Positions 16,837 through 25,410 of a stretch of 64,000 nt of DNA are shown here, piece after piece. The translations under genes and the position numbers were made by a program. Origin of the DNA: Polycyclovorans algicola TG408 (GTDB lineage: Bacteria > Pseudomonadota > Gammaproteobacteria > Nevskiales > Nevskiaceae); assembly GCF_000711245.1 (NCBI RefSeq), contig NZ_JOMH01000001.1:552830-616829 (forward strand), read 5' to 3'. The notes beneath the pieces were generated by a model, which did not search any database, was not told where the DNA came from, and was given only the letters and a program-made list of their open reading frames with translations. Position 1 is the first letter of the stretch; every line of letters begins with the position of its first letter.

Positions 16837-17838
16837 TCATGGCAACACCTCCCAGTGGCCACCCTTTTGCGGGCCAACGTACCGCAACCGGCCGCGCTCG
16901 CGCAGGCTGCGCGCCGCACGCTCGACTGCGCTGGTCGATAAACCAAGCTGCGCCGCCACCTCGGCCAACGTCAGCGTCGGTGCCTTTTTCAGGGCGGCCA
17001 GTACCCGCTCGGGCGTGGACGCCTGCTTTTTCACCGGCGCTTTCGCCCGCGTTTTCACCTTCACTTTGACCAACGGCTCTACCGCGCTTGCGGCACTGAT
17101 GGCTTGTTGCAGACAGCCCAGCATGAACTCGATGAACACCGCGCAATCGCTTTGCCGGGTGCTGGCATTCAGCGCCGCGTAGTAACCCGCCTGTTGCGCG
17201 TGCACCAGACTCTCCACCGGCACATAGGCCATCACCGGGTTCCAGCGGCTGAGCATCAGCGTTTGCCACAGCCGTCCCATGCGGCCGTTGCCGTCGCTGA
17301 ACGGGTGAATAAACTCAAACTCGTAATGAAACACGCTGCTGGCGATGAGCGGATGCTGGTCGGTCGTGGCCAGCCAGCCCAGCAGATCGCGCATCAGCCG
17401 CGGCACCCGGCTGGCCGGTGGTGCCATGTGCATCACCTGGTCGCCCTGCATCACGCCCACACCGCCCTGGCGGTAGCGACCGGCGTCATCCACCAGGCCC
17501 TGCATCAGGCAGTTGTGCGCGGCCAGCAGGTGTTGTTCCTGCGCCGGTTGCCACTGCCCAAGCTGCTCGTAGGCCTTGAGCGCATTGCGCGCTTCCAGCA
17601 CCTCACGCGGCGGGGCGATCACCGGCTTGCCGCCGAGGATGGCGGTGATCTGCGCTTCACTGAGCGTATTGCCCTCAATGGCCAGTGAGCCCTGAATGGT
17701 GCGAATACGATTGATGCGCCGCAGCCGCACCGCCATGCCCTGGGCTGCGGTCAACCGGCCCACCTGCTCGGCGATGGATGCAATCTGCGACACCATGCGG
17801 GCGGTCACGGTAAAGGGCGGCGAGTACGGCGCTTTCAT
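16837..17838 (-). CDS. Fic family protein (AMPylase-like) with C-terminal winged helix
   Basis: About 333 residues. The Fic motif HPFSDGNGRMGRLWQ is intact (catalytic H178), with the N-terminal inhibitory motif SLAIEGN (S51 to E55), so it is a class II Fic protein regulated in cis. The C-terminus from about residue 265 is a lysine-rich linker followed by a winged-helix segment (TLTLAEVAAQLGLSTSAVER). It would transfer AMP, or another nucleotide, to a target hydroxyl. It lies between hsdR (58 bp downstream) and hsdS on the same strand. The start at 17838 (MKAPYSPP) is preferred over 17883. Targets are unknown. Confidence 0.9.
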   Translation of the reverse strand: MKAPYSPPFTVTARMVSQIASIAEQVGRLTAAQGMAVRLRRINRIRTIQGSLAIEGNTLSEAQITAILGGKPVIAPPREVLEARNALKAYEQLGQWQPAQEQHLLAAHNCLMQGLVDDAGRYRQGGVGVMQGDQVMHMAPPASRVPRLMRDLLGWLATTDQHPLIASSVFHYEFEFIHPFSDGNGRMGRLWQTLMLSRWNPVMAYVPVESLVHAQQAGYYAALNASTRQSDCAVFIEFMLGCLQQAISAASAVEPLVKVKVKTRAKAPVKKQASTPERVLAALKKAPTLTLAEVAAQLGLSTSAVERAARSLRERGRLRYVGPQKGGHWEVLP

Positions 17839-18303
17839 GGGCAGCGCATTCGCACTGGCAGGCAAAAACGCGCAGGTGCGCACGCTGCCCTAGAGTGAAG
17901 GCCCCAGTTGCAGTGCGCTGCCGTGCGCCCCGCCCCATCAAACCTGTCAAGCCAAACACTGAACCCCTGAAGCGCCCCAGCCGGGCTGCGCGGGTGCAGA
18001 CGGTGGCCAGCTCCACGGCCATCGAAACCGGCCAGCCTGTTGCCAAGCTGGAGCGCACGCTGCTGGACCAGACGAGCAAGCTTCGTCATCTCAAATTGGC
18101 CGACTGAATCTGCCCGGTGTTGTTTCACGGCGCCCCCCGTGGCCATGCATGTCTGGCGGCGACGCTGGCGGTGAGTGTCGGCAAGCACTTGCCACCGGCA
18201 CCCAACATCGCCACTCTGCAAGCCGTGGGCGGGTCACTGCGTAGCGGGGGCCGGCCCCATTTTTTGGGCGACGCTCTCTGCGCGCGTGGTGACGTGCGCA
18301 GAT
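17839..18303. other. Gap between fic and hsdS, no supported gene
   Basis: About 465 bp that breaks the restriction operon. A 70-codon plus-strand open frame (17895-18107) ends in a charged, helix-like stretch (AKLERTLLDQTSKLRHLKLA), but it has no ribosome site I can defend and no family match. It might be a remnant of a lost gene. No IS end, tRNA or terminator with a T run is visible. Confidence 0.45.
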
Positions 18304-19539
18304 TCATACCAAACGCGTCCGGCCGGTGAGCAGCTCCTGCATCATCCCCTGCTTGAGCTGACGGGTTTTCTCGCGGCGGGCTTCGAGTGCGGCGAGTTCG
18401 GCGTCCATGTCGCTGAGGACTTGGGCGATGGCGGCTTGTTCATCAACAGAGGGAGGAAGCATCACCGGAATCGCATCTGCAATGGCCTGATTGATGTTGG
18501 TTAGGGCTGATGCCTGTGCGTTGTCAATAACCCATCGACGCGATTTCTCGGCTCGAAGTCCGTAGAACAGGAATAAAGCGTCAGCGACTCGTGTTCGAGC
18601 TCGAGCACGATACGTAAAGCCGGAAAAGACTACAGGCTCAATGGCGCCAACGAATCGGCTTGGGTAGCCAATGCCTTCCCTTTTTACAGAGGATTTCCCG
18701 AAGACAATGTCCCCAACAGAGAGGCTTCTTCCTTCCATCTCGCTCGGCGAGACCCTGATACGACTTAATCTTTCTGTCCGAATAGATGTTCCGTCGTAAA
18801 GATCTTGGACCGTGACATACAGAGTTCCGCTGCCCATCTCTCCGAGGGGCTTGTTAATGCCCGCGCTGATTTCGGCAACCTGCTTGAGTCGCGTCTTTTC
18901 CCACTCCCCGTGGAAGCCAGGCAGGCGGGTTTGGCCGGTGAGGAGTTGCTGCATGGTGGCCTGTTTGAGGTCGCGCTTTTTGGCAACGAGTCGGTCCAGC
19001 CCGCTCAGCAGGGCATCCACATCACTCAGAGCTTCTGCGATGGCGCGTTGTTCCTGGAGCGGAGGGATTCCGAACTTGAGCTTCTGAAATGCTGCCTTTG
19101 AAACCATACTTGTTGCTGTTGTTCCCGCGCTTGCGACGAGGTAGTTTTTCGCGGCCTCGAACATGTAAAAAAGAAAGTCAACGTCATTTGACTCGTCCGG
19201 GATGACAGCATTGATCTGCTGATTAGAGGCGCCGAGAGTACGTAAAATTGCATTCTTACCAATGCTCGCAATGCAAGTAACTAAAACTGTGTTTGGAGGC
19301 AGCGCTCGGACCGCTCGCAGCCCGGCGTCAGAGATCATCCGCTCAGATTCGTAAAGATCGCGTCGACTCGCGATATCCGTTGGAGTGATCCAAGGATAGG
19401 CGCCATTCCAATATTCAGCTCTGCGAGTGCTCGGTGTCCCGCCGGTAACAACTGCTCCGAGTTCACGAACCTCCTTTCGGCTCCAATTATCGGGAATCAC
19501 TCCTGCCTCAGTCTGCTTATATCCCGGCCTCACGCCCAT
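18304..19539 (-). CDS. hsdS: Type I restriction enzyme, HsdS specificity subunit
   Basis: A 411-residue protein with two target-recognition domains. TRD1 covers about 15-155 (GGTPSTRRAEYWNGAYPWIT, PTD), then a conserved helix (PPLQEQRAIAEALSDVDALL). TRD2 covers about 215-350, followed by a second helix (PPSVDEQAAIAQVLSDMDAE). The two half-repeats each end in QLLTGQTRL / ELLTGRTRL. It sets the bipartite DNA target of the methylase/nuclease. Its start overlaps the hsdM stop by 10 bp. The TRD-coding DNA is visibly richer in A+T than its neighbours, as expected for horizontally exchanged recognition domains. Confidence 0.93.
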   Translation of the reverse strand: MGVRPGYKQTEAGVIPDNWSRKEVRELGAVVTGGTPSTRRAEYWNGAYPWITPTDIASRRDLYESERMISDAGLRAVRALPPNTVLVTCIASIGKNAILRTLGASNQQINAVIPDESNDVDFLFYMFEAAKNYLVASAGTTATSMVSKAAFQKLKFGIPPLQEQRAIAEALSDVDALLSGLDRLVAKKRDLKQATMQQLLTGQTRLPGFHGEWEKTRLKQVAEISAGINKPLGEMGSGTLYVTVQDLYDGTSIRTERLSRIRVSPSEMEGRSLSVGDIVFGKSSVKREGIGYPSRFVGAIEPVVFSGFTYRARARTRVADALFLFYGLRAEKSRRWVIDNAQASALTNINQAIADAIPVMLPPSVDEQAAIAQVLSDMDAELAALEARREKTRQLKQGMMQELLTGRTRLV

Positions 19540-22229
19540 GAAACCCCCATCCTCACTAGGTGCTGCTCCACCCGCGCCGACAGCACAGCCACCTCATCGG
19601 TGAGCTGGGGCAGCGGCGTGTCATATCGCTCCGCGAGCTCACGAATACGGCCAGTGAGGGTTTGCGAGACGCGGGCGAGTTCGCCCTGCACGTCGGCGGC
19701 AATGGTCGCCATCCATTTGTCGTCAATGACCAGGGCTTTGATCTCCGCCTCGCTGAGGTCTGGGTACTTAGCGTAGGCCAGCGCGTCCAGCTCGGCCTCA
19801 GCGGCTTTGAGGCGCTTCTTGTCGGCGCTGATCTGTTCGCTGAGCTTCAGCCATTGCTTGAGCACGGTGCGTTCGTCGGCGGCGTCGGCGTCTTGCCCGA
19901 TTTCGCGAACGCGGTCTTTCACGCTGGCGGCATTGATGGTGTCGAAGCCGGTGAACACGGCGTCGTCGCCGCTGTGCTCTTCTTCCAGCTCGGTGAGGCT
20001 GGCGCTGGCCGCTTCCAGCTCAGTTTGCAGGGTGTCGATGGCGCTTTGCTGGTCTGCAAAATAGCGGGCGACGATGAGCGGCTTGGGGATGAGTTCGCAG
20101 ACCCAGCCCTTGTCTTTGGTCTGGCCTTTCTTGTTGGTTTCGATGATGCGGGTGGGCGTGGCCACCCAGCCGTCGGCGGCGATGAGGTAGGCGTCGTCCT
20201 GCATGGTGTCGGCCCAGTAGTCCATCAGGTGCTGGTAGACGTCGTAGGGGTTGAGCAGGGGCGCGGCCTTGAAGGCGGCCAGCAGGCTTTCGGAGATGGT
20301 CTCGATCAGCGCCTTGGGCGGGCTGGCTGCATCAAAGGCCGCGAGCTGCTGCGTGGCCTGTTGGCGCCAGTCTTTGAAGATACGGGTGACGCTTTCGGTG
20401 AAGGCGGCGAACTCGGGGTGGTTGAGGATGGTGGTGCGGACGTCCGCCATGGGGGGTTGCAGGTAGACGTAGCCGGCCCGCTCGCCCAGCGCTGGGCCTG
20501 TGGGGCTGTAACCCGCGCTGGCTTCGGCGACCTGAAGGGCCTGTGGGTCGGCATTGATGCCGACATCGAGGTTGGCCTGTCGGGCTGAAGCCCGACCTAC
20601 GAGATCGGGGGGTGTCTGTAGGTCGGCATTCATGCCGACGTTGAGGTTGGCTTGTCGGGCTGAAGCCCGACCTACGGGATCGGGGGGTGTCTGTAGGTCG
20701 GCATTCATGCCGACAGCGAGGTTGGGTTGTCGGACTGAAGTCCGACCTACGGAGGCGGGGTCGGCTGCGAACAGGACGCTGCGCAGTTGGGGCATGACCT
20801 GCCAGTAGTCGACCAGGGCATCGACATCACGTTCCGGGATGCCGCCGCGCAGGTGGGCGGTGAGGTCGTGCAGGTCTTCGGGGTCGCTGCTGTCGATGTA
20901 GCGCGGCAGGTTGAGGTTGTAGTCGTTCTTGGCATCGGCAATTTCTTCAAACGACACCATGCGGGCGTAGCGCGGCACGTCGGTCTGTTTGCGGAAGGCG
21001 TCGACGATGCGGTGAATGTCTTGCTCGCGAAGGCGGTTCTTGGGGCCATCCTTGGCGAAGCCCTTGCTGGCGTCGATCATGAACACGCCTTTGCGGCCCA
21101 CCGCGTCGCGCTTGTCGATGAGCACGATGCAGGCGGGAATGCCGGTGCCGTAGAACAGGTTGGCGGGCAGGCCGATGATGGCCTTGAGATAACCCTTGCG
21201 GACCAGGGCGCGGCGAATCTGCGCCTCGGCGTTGCCGCGAAACAGCACGCCGTGCGGCAGGATGCACGCGCCGCTGCCGGTGCTTTTGAGCGAGCGGACG
21301 ATGTGCAGCAGGTAGGCGTAGTCCCCCTGTTTGGCGGGCGGCACGCCAAAGGGCTTGAAGCGTTCGTAAGGGTCGTCCAGTGGGTCGCCCAGGCCATTGC
21401 CCCAGCGTTTGTCGCTGAACGGCGGGTTGGCCACCACGTAGTCGAAGGTCTTGAGCGTTGCGTTGCCGCCCGGGCCGTCCATGTACTTGGGGTCGGTGAG
21501 GGTGTTGCCCTGCATCACCAGCGCGGTGGGATAGCTGTGCAGGATCATGTTCATGCGCGCCAGCCCGGCGGTGGTGGCGTCTTTCTCTTGCCCGTAGAGC
21601 GTGACCTGCCCGTTGGCGGCGTCGGCCACCTTGAGCAACAGCGAGCCCGACCCGCAGGTTGGGTCATACACGGTGGTGGTGCTGGCGGTGGGGGTGCTGC
21701 CAATGCCGATGATCTGCGCCATTACCCGGCTGACCTCGGCCGGGGTGTAGAACTGGCCCTTGCTCTTGCCACTTTCGGTGGCGAACTGGCGCATCAGGTA
21801 TTCGTAGGCGTCGCCCAGAATGTCGTCGCCGTCGGCGCGGTTGCTGGAGAAGTCCAGCGCCTTGTTCTCGAAAATGGCGATGAGGTTGGTGAGCCGTTCC
21901 ACCATCTCCTTGCCGCTGCCGAGCATGTTGGCGTCGTTGAAGTCCGGCAGGTCGGACAGCCGGTTGGCGCCGGCCAGCGGGGCGATGATTTTCTTGTTGA
22001 TCTGGTCGCCAATGTCGGGCTTGCCCTTGAGGGCGACCATGTCCTTGAAGCTGGCGCCTTCGGGCACGGTGATGGCGGCGAAGGGCTTGCCGGCGTACTT
22101 GTCGCTGACGTACTTGATGAACAGCAACACCAGCACGTAGTCCTTGTAGCGGCTGGCGTCCATGCCGCCGCGCAGCTCGTCACAGCTTGCCCAGAGGGAG
22201 GCGTACAGCTCGGATTTTTTCAGGGCCAT
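19530..22229 (-). CDS. hsdM: Type I restriction enzyme, HsdM methylase subunit with repeat insertion
   Basis: An 899-residue N6-adenine methylase. The N-terminal HsdM_N helices (LWASCDELRGGMDASRYKDY) precede the methylase core with SAM motif I (YDPTCGSGSLLLKVADA) and catalytic motif IV (VVANPPFSDKRWG). Residues about 489-563 are three 25-residue repeats (PVGRASARQANLNVGMNADL plus QTPPD) encoded by a REP-like DNA array. After that comes RAGYVYLQPPMADVRTTILN and a coiled-coil C-terminal extension that probably contacts HsdS/HsdR. HsdM proteins without such extensions are nearer 500-550 residues. The start at 22229 fits the family. The repeat keeps frame, so the protein may still work. Confidence 0.93.
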   Translation of the reverse strand: MALKKSELYASLWASCDELRGGMDASRYKDYVLVLLFIKYVSDKYAGKPFAAITVPEGASFKDMVALKGKPDIGDQINKKIIAPLAGANRLSDLPDFNDANMLGSGKEMVERLTNLIAIFENKALDFSSNRADGDDILGDAYEYLMRQFATESGKSKGQFYTPAEVSRVMAQIIGIGSTPTASTTTVYDPTCGSGSLLLKVADAANGQVTLYGQEKDATTAGLARMNMILHSYPTALVMQGNTLTDPKYMDGPGGNATLKTFDYVVANPPFSDKRWGNGLGDPLDDPYERFKPFGVPPAKQGDYAYLLHIVRSLKSTGSGACILPHGVLFRGNAEAQIRRALVRKGYLKAIIGLPANLFYGTGIPACIVLIDKRDAVGRKGVFMIDASKGFAKDGPKNRLREQDIHRIVDAFRKQTDVPRYARMVSFEEIADAKNDYNLNLPRYIDSSDPEDLHDLTAHLRGGIPERDVDALVDYWQVMPQLRSVLFAADPASVGRTSVRQPNLAVGMNADLQTPPDPVGRASARQANLNVGMNADLQTPPDLVGRASARQANLDVGINADPQALQVAEASAGYSPTGPALGERAGYVYLQPPMADVRTTILNHPEFAAFTESVTRIFKDWRQQATQQLAAFDAASPPKALIETISESLLAAFKAAPLLNPYDVYQHLMDYWADTMQDDAYLIAADGWVATPTRIIETNKKGQTKDKGWVCELIPKPLIVARYFADQQSAIDTLQTELEAASASLTELEEEHSGDDAVFTGFDTINAASVKDRVREIGQDADAADERTVLKQWLKLSEQISADKKRLKAAEAELDALAYAKYPDLSEAEIKALVIDDKWMATIAADVQGELARVSQTLTGRIRELAERYDTPLPQLTDEVAVLSARVEQHLVRMGVSWA
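20541..20765. repeat. Three tandem 75-bp REP-like units inside hsdM
   Basis: Units start at 20541, 20616 and 20691, a period of exactly 75 bp (25 codons). Each contains two palindromes: GTCGGCATTCATGCCGAC (GTCGGCATTGATGCCGAC in the first unit) and TCGGGCTGAAGCCCGA, with GTAGGTCGG/CGACCTAC edges typical of REP sequences of gammaproteobacteria. The third unit has changes in both arms that preserve pairing (tcggactgaagtccga). The array is read through in frame by hsdM. Confidence 0.9.
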
Positions 22230-22405
22230 CAGGTTTCTTTGATTTTGGAATGATGGCCAAGTGCACAGCGTCACTCGGCCAGCGGTGTCTACCGGAGGCC
22301 GATCTTACGGTGGTCGAGATTTCTGCCCAACCGACGCCCACCCCATGGCGATGCTGGCCCAGCCCCATCGCCACGACATTTAGGCGGTGGCCTGGTGGCC
22401 CCAAA

Positions 22406-22672
22406 TCAACGCAACTGGCTGTCCTTGCTGCCGCGCCGGTTATGGCCGCCGCCCGGGGGGTTGCGGCGGTCTGCGACCTCCTGGCAGCTCACGCACAGCT
22501 GCACGCCGGGGATGGCGATGCGGCGTCGTTCAGGGATGGCGGCGTCGCATTCGGCGCAACGTTCGCGGCTGGCCTGTTGTCCCTGCCGGGCGCGCGCACG
22601 CGCCACCGCGTCGGCGACGGTCGCGTCGATCTGATCCTGTACCGCGCCATCTGGGGCCCAGCCTGTTGCCAT
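22406..22672 (-). CDS. DksA/TraR family C4 zinc-finger protein, YbiI-like
   Basis: An 88-residue protein close in pattern to E. coli YbiI. The N-terminal MATGWAPDGAVQDQIDATVA helix is followed by a zinc finger with C39-x2-C42 (RCAECDAAIPERRR) and C60-x2-C63 (VQLCVSCQEV), and the conserved end GGHNRRGSKDSQLR. It lacks the long coiled coil of DksA but could still enter the RNA polymerase secondary channel like TraR. It is on the same strand as hsdM but 175 bp upstream of it, and 33 bp downstream of the Rieske/GltB gene. Confidence 0.92.
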   Translation of the reverse strand: MATGWAPDGAVQDQIDATVADAVARARARQGQQASRERCAECDAAIPERRRIAIPGVQLCVSCQEVADRRNPPGGGHNRRGSKDSQLR

Positions 22673-22701
22673 GGAGGGTTCCGGCTCAATTTGAACGGAG
22701 C

Positions 22702-24333
22702 TTAGCGGGCCCCGTCGGGGGTGCCAACGCCGCCGAACGCAACGCCGCTCAGCGCGGCCATGTCGCGATGCCAGGTGGTCAGGTCATCACGATTGAACTG
22801 ATTGACGTGCGAGTGTCCACAGGCGCGCGCCATCACCTTGATCAGGTCGGTGGCCGCACTCAGATAGCGGGCCAGCCGCTCGGCCGAGGCTTGCACCTGC
22901 AATCGCGCGCGCAGATGTTCCTGCTGCGTGGCAATGCCCACCGGGCAGTGGTTGGTGTGGCAGGCGCGCATGCCCAGGCAGCCGATCGCCTGCAGCGCAA
23001 CGTTGGACACCGCAATGGCGTCGGCACCCAGCGCCAAGGCCTTGATGAAGTCGGCCGGGGTGCGCAGGCCGCCGGTGATGATCAGGGTCACGTCGCGCCG
23101 CTCGCAGCGGTCCAGATGGGCCCGGGCGCGCGCCAGCGCCGGAATGGTGGGCACCGAAATGTTGTCGCGAAACAGCAGAGGCGCGGCGCCGGTGCCGCCG
23201 CCGCGACCGTCGAGGATGACGTAGTCGGCCGTGGCCTCCAAGGCCGCGTCGATGTCCTTCTCGATGTGTTGCGCCGACAGCTTGAAGCCGATGGGAATGC
23301 CGCCGGTGGCCGCCCGTACCTCGCCCGCAAACGCGCGGTAGTCGGCGACGGTGGTCCAGTCCGGGAAGCGCGCCGGTGACACAGCCGATTCACCCGCCTT
23401 CAGGCCCCGCACGTCGGCGATGCGTTCGGTGACCTTGTGGCCCGGCAGGTGCCCGCCGGTGCCGGTCTTGGCCGCTTGCCCGCCCTTGAAGTGAAAGGCC
23501 TGGCAGCGCGCCACCTTGTCCATGGAATAGCCGAAGCGCGCCGAGGCCAGCTCGTAAAAATAGCGGCTGTTGGCCTGCTGCTCCTCATCGAGCATGCCGC
23601 CTTCACCCGAGCAAATGCCGGTGCCGGCCTGCTCGGCGCCCATGGCCAGCGCGCGTTTGGCTTCCTCCGAAAGCGCGCCAAAGCTCATGTCCGACACCAG
23701 CAGGGGAATCTCCAGCCGCAGCGGCCGGGCGGCGTTCGGCCCGATCACCACGTCGGTCCCCACCGCCGCATCGTCGAGCAGCGGCGGGCGGTGCAATTGG
23801 GCGGTGAGAATCTGCAGGTCGTCCCAGCGCGGCAATGTGTGGCCCGGCACGCCCATGGCGGCCATGGCGCCGTGATGCCCCACCTTGTCCAGCCCGTCAC
23901 GGGCCAGCGCCTGAATGCCCTTCACGTGGGGCTCGTCGTCGCTGCCCTTCAGGTCGGCGTAGGCGCCCAGGTAGGTGTCGCGCTCGTACTTCTGCGGGTT
24001 GGCGCGCTCCCACTCGGCGATTTCGTCGGCGTCCACCCACACCGCGCCGTCTTCGATCCAGGCGTTGAAGCGCTTCAGGTCGGCGCCGGGATAGTGAATG
24101 TTCTTGCCGGTCGCCCAGCGGTAGGTGGAACCGTGCAGGTGGCAACTGAGTCGCTCACCGCTGACACCCCCATCGGCCATCAGCGCGCCGCGATGACGGC
24201 AGCGGCCGTAGAGCACCGACACCTGGTCCTCGTCCGGCCAGCGCAGCACCACCAGATCGACATTGGCGACGACCGCGTGAGCCGGCGTGCCGGGCTTGAG
24301 TTGCGGCCACAGGGCCACCTGGGTTCGGGTCAT
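22702..24333 (-). CDS. Rieske-domain / glutamate synthase FMN-domain fusion protein
   Basis: A 543-residue protein. Residues about 1-110 are a Rieske [2Fe-2S] ferredoxin domain (CRHRG with C45, H47; CHLHG with C64, H67). The rest is the FMN-binding GltS barrel: PLLVSDMSFGALSEEAKRAL, CSGEGGMLDEEQQ, FHFKGGQAAKTGTGGHLPG, VILDGRGGGTGAAPLLF, and the [3Fe-4S] cysteines CLGMRACHTNHCPVG. No amidotransferase domain is present, so it may act on ammonia or catalyse another flavin reaction, with the Rieske domain as electron entry. The ATG at 24333 was chosen because the Rieske fold begins soon after. Known as a family, but function is not established. Confidence 0.88.
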   Translation of the reverse strand: MTRTQVALWPQLKPGTPAHAVVANVDLVVLRWPDEDQVSVLYGRCRHRGALMADGGVSGERLSCHLHGSTYRWATGKNIHYPGADLKRFNAWIEDGAVWVDADEIAEWERANPQKYERDTYLGAYADLKGSDDEPHVKGIQALARDGLDKVGHHGAMAAMGVPGHTLPRWDDLQILTAQLHRPPLLDDAAVGTDVVIGPNAARPLRLEIPLLVSDMSFGALSEEAKRALAMGAEQAGTGICSGEGGMLDEEQQANSRYFYELASARFGYSMDKVARCQAFHFKGGQAAKTGTGGHLPGHKVTERIADVRGLKAGESAVSPARFPDWTTVADYRAFAGEVRAATGGIPIGFKLSAQHIEKDIDAALEATADYVILDGRGGGTGAAPLLFRDNISVPTIPALARARAHLDRCERRDVTLIITGGLRTPADFIKALALGADAIAVSNVALQAIGCLGMRACHTNHCPVGIATQQEHLRARLQVQASAERLARYLSAATDLIKVMARACGHSHVNQFNRDDLTTWHRDMAALSGVAFGGVGTPDGAR

Positions 24334-24380
24334 TGGTATGGGCTCCGATGGTGATGGTGAATCGAGTCTATCGCGCGTCA

Positions 24381-24402
24381 AAAAGGCCGCCCGAAAGCGG
24401 CC
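24381..24402 (-). terminator. Intrinsic terminator after the pirin gene
   Basis: On the minus strand, a gggccgc/gcggcc-type stem (24385-24390 with 24397-24402) is followed by a T run (24381-24384 and beyond). It lies just after the pirin stop, so pirin is probably monocistronic. Confidence 0.75.
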
Positions 24403-24408
24403 CAAGCG

Positions 24409-25284
24409 TTAAGCGACCTGGGGCACCATCCGCCCGAAACGGCCGCTGTTGAAATCGTCGATGGCCTCGGAGATTTCCAACTGCGTGTTCATCACGAACG
24501 GCCCATACCCGGCGATGGGTTCGTCCAGCGGCGCGCCGCTGAGCAGCAGCACCTTGGCATCGCCCTCGACCTCAAGGCGAACCTCGGTTCCCTTGCGGTC
24601 GAAGCTGATCCACTGCGCTTCGCGGGCGGCCTGGTCGCCGTTGATGCGCACCGTGCCGCGCAGCACCACCAAGCCGGTGGTGTGACCGTCCGGCACTTCG
24701 AGGGTGACGGGCTTGTTGGGCTTGAGGCCGATGTCCCAGACGTTGATCGGGCTGAAGGTGCGCGCAGGCCCGGCCGACTCGCCGAAGGCGCCTGCAATCA
24801 CCCGCAGACTGCCGCCGTCGTCCGGCAGGTCGATCACCGGAATGTCGCGCTTGAGCAGGGTCTGGTAGCCCGGCGCCGCCATCTTGTCCTTGGCCGGCAG
24901 GTTGACCCAGAGCTGCACCATTTCCATGTTGCCGCCCTGCTTGGAGAACGCTTCGGAGTGGAACTCTTCATGCAAAATCCCGCCGCCTGCGGTCATCCAC
25001 TGCACATCGCCGGGGCCGATGAGACCACCGCTGCCGGTGGAGTCGCGGTGTTCCAGTTCGCCCTGGTAAACGATGGTCACCGTCTCAAAGCCGCGATGCG
25101 GGTGCTCGCCGACGCCGCGCCGGCCGGTGGTCGGGTCAAAGGCCATCGGTGCGGCGTAGTCGAGCATGAGGAACGGGCTCAAAGCGGCCCCGCCGTTGTT
25201 GTACGAGAACAGCGTGCGGACCGGAAAGCCGTCGCCCACCCAGTGCCGGCCGGGCTGGCTGTCAATGCGAAGAACCTTTTTCAT
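24409..25284 (-). CDS. Pirin family protein
   Basis: A 291-residue bicupin. The N-terminal cupin carries the metal-binding set GEHPHRGFETVTIVYQGELE (H, H) and GGGILHEEFHSE (H, E), matching the quercetinase-active pirins. The C-terminal domain ends with LSGAPLDEPIAGYGPFVMNT, a pirin_C signature. Bacterial pirins can have quercetin dioxygenase activity or modulate metabolism; the native substrate is unknown. It is divergent from a LysR regulator, a common arrangement in which the regulator controls the pirin gene, and ends in its own terminator. Confidence 0.93.
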   Translation of the reverse strand: MKKVLRIDSQPGRHWVGDGFPVRTLFSYNNGGAALSPFLMLDYAAPMAFDPTTGRRGVGEHPHRGFETVTIVYQGELEHRDSTGSGGLIGPGDVQWMTAGGGILHEEFHSEAFSKQGGNMEMVQLWVNLPAKDKMAAPGYQTLLKRDIPVIDLPDDGGSLRVIAGAFGESAGPARTFSPINVWDIGLKPNKPVTLEVPDGHTTGLVVLRGTVRINGDQAAREAQWISFDRKGTEVRLEVEGDAKVLLLSGAPLDEPIAGYGPFVMNTQLEISEAIDDFNSGRFGRMVPQVA

Positions 25285-25410
25285 GTGCTTTCTCCTGAAC
25301 AGGTCGGATAGGACCTGTGAACATGCTGGACACCATAGTGACGCAACGCTGGCGGCGGTAGTGGCCGCAATTCATACTCACTGTTCTGTCGGTGGAACAA
25401 TGGTGTGGCC

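Noticed and set aside
18117-18329. 70-codon plus-strand frame running into the hsdS 3' end
   Set aside because: No ribosome site, overlaps hsdS and lacks any domain-like pattern.
20541-20765. CRISPR-like array of three regular repeats
   Set aside because: The units are tandem with no unique spacers, contain REP-type palindromes and lie inside hsdM in frame; no cas gene is present.
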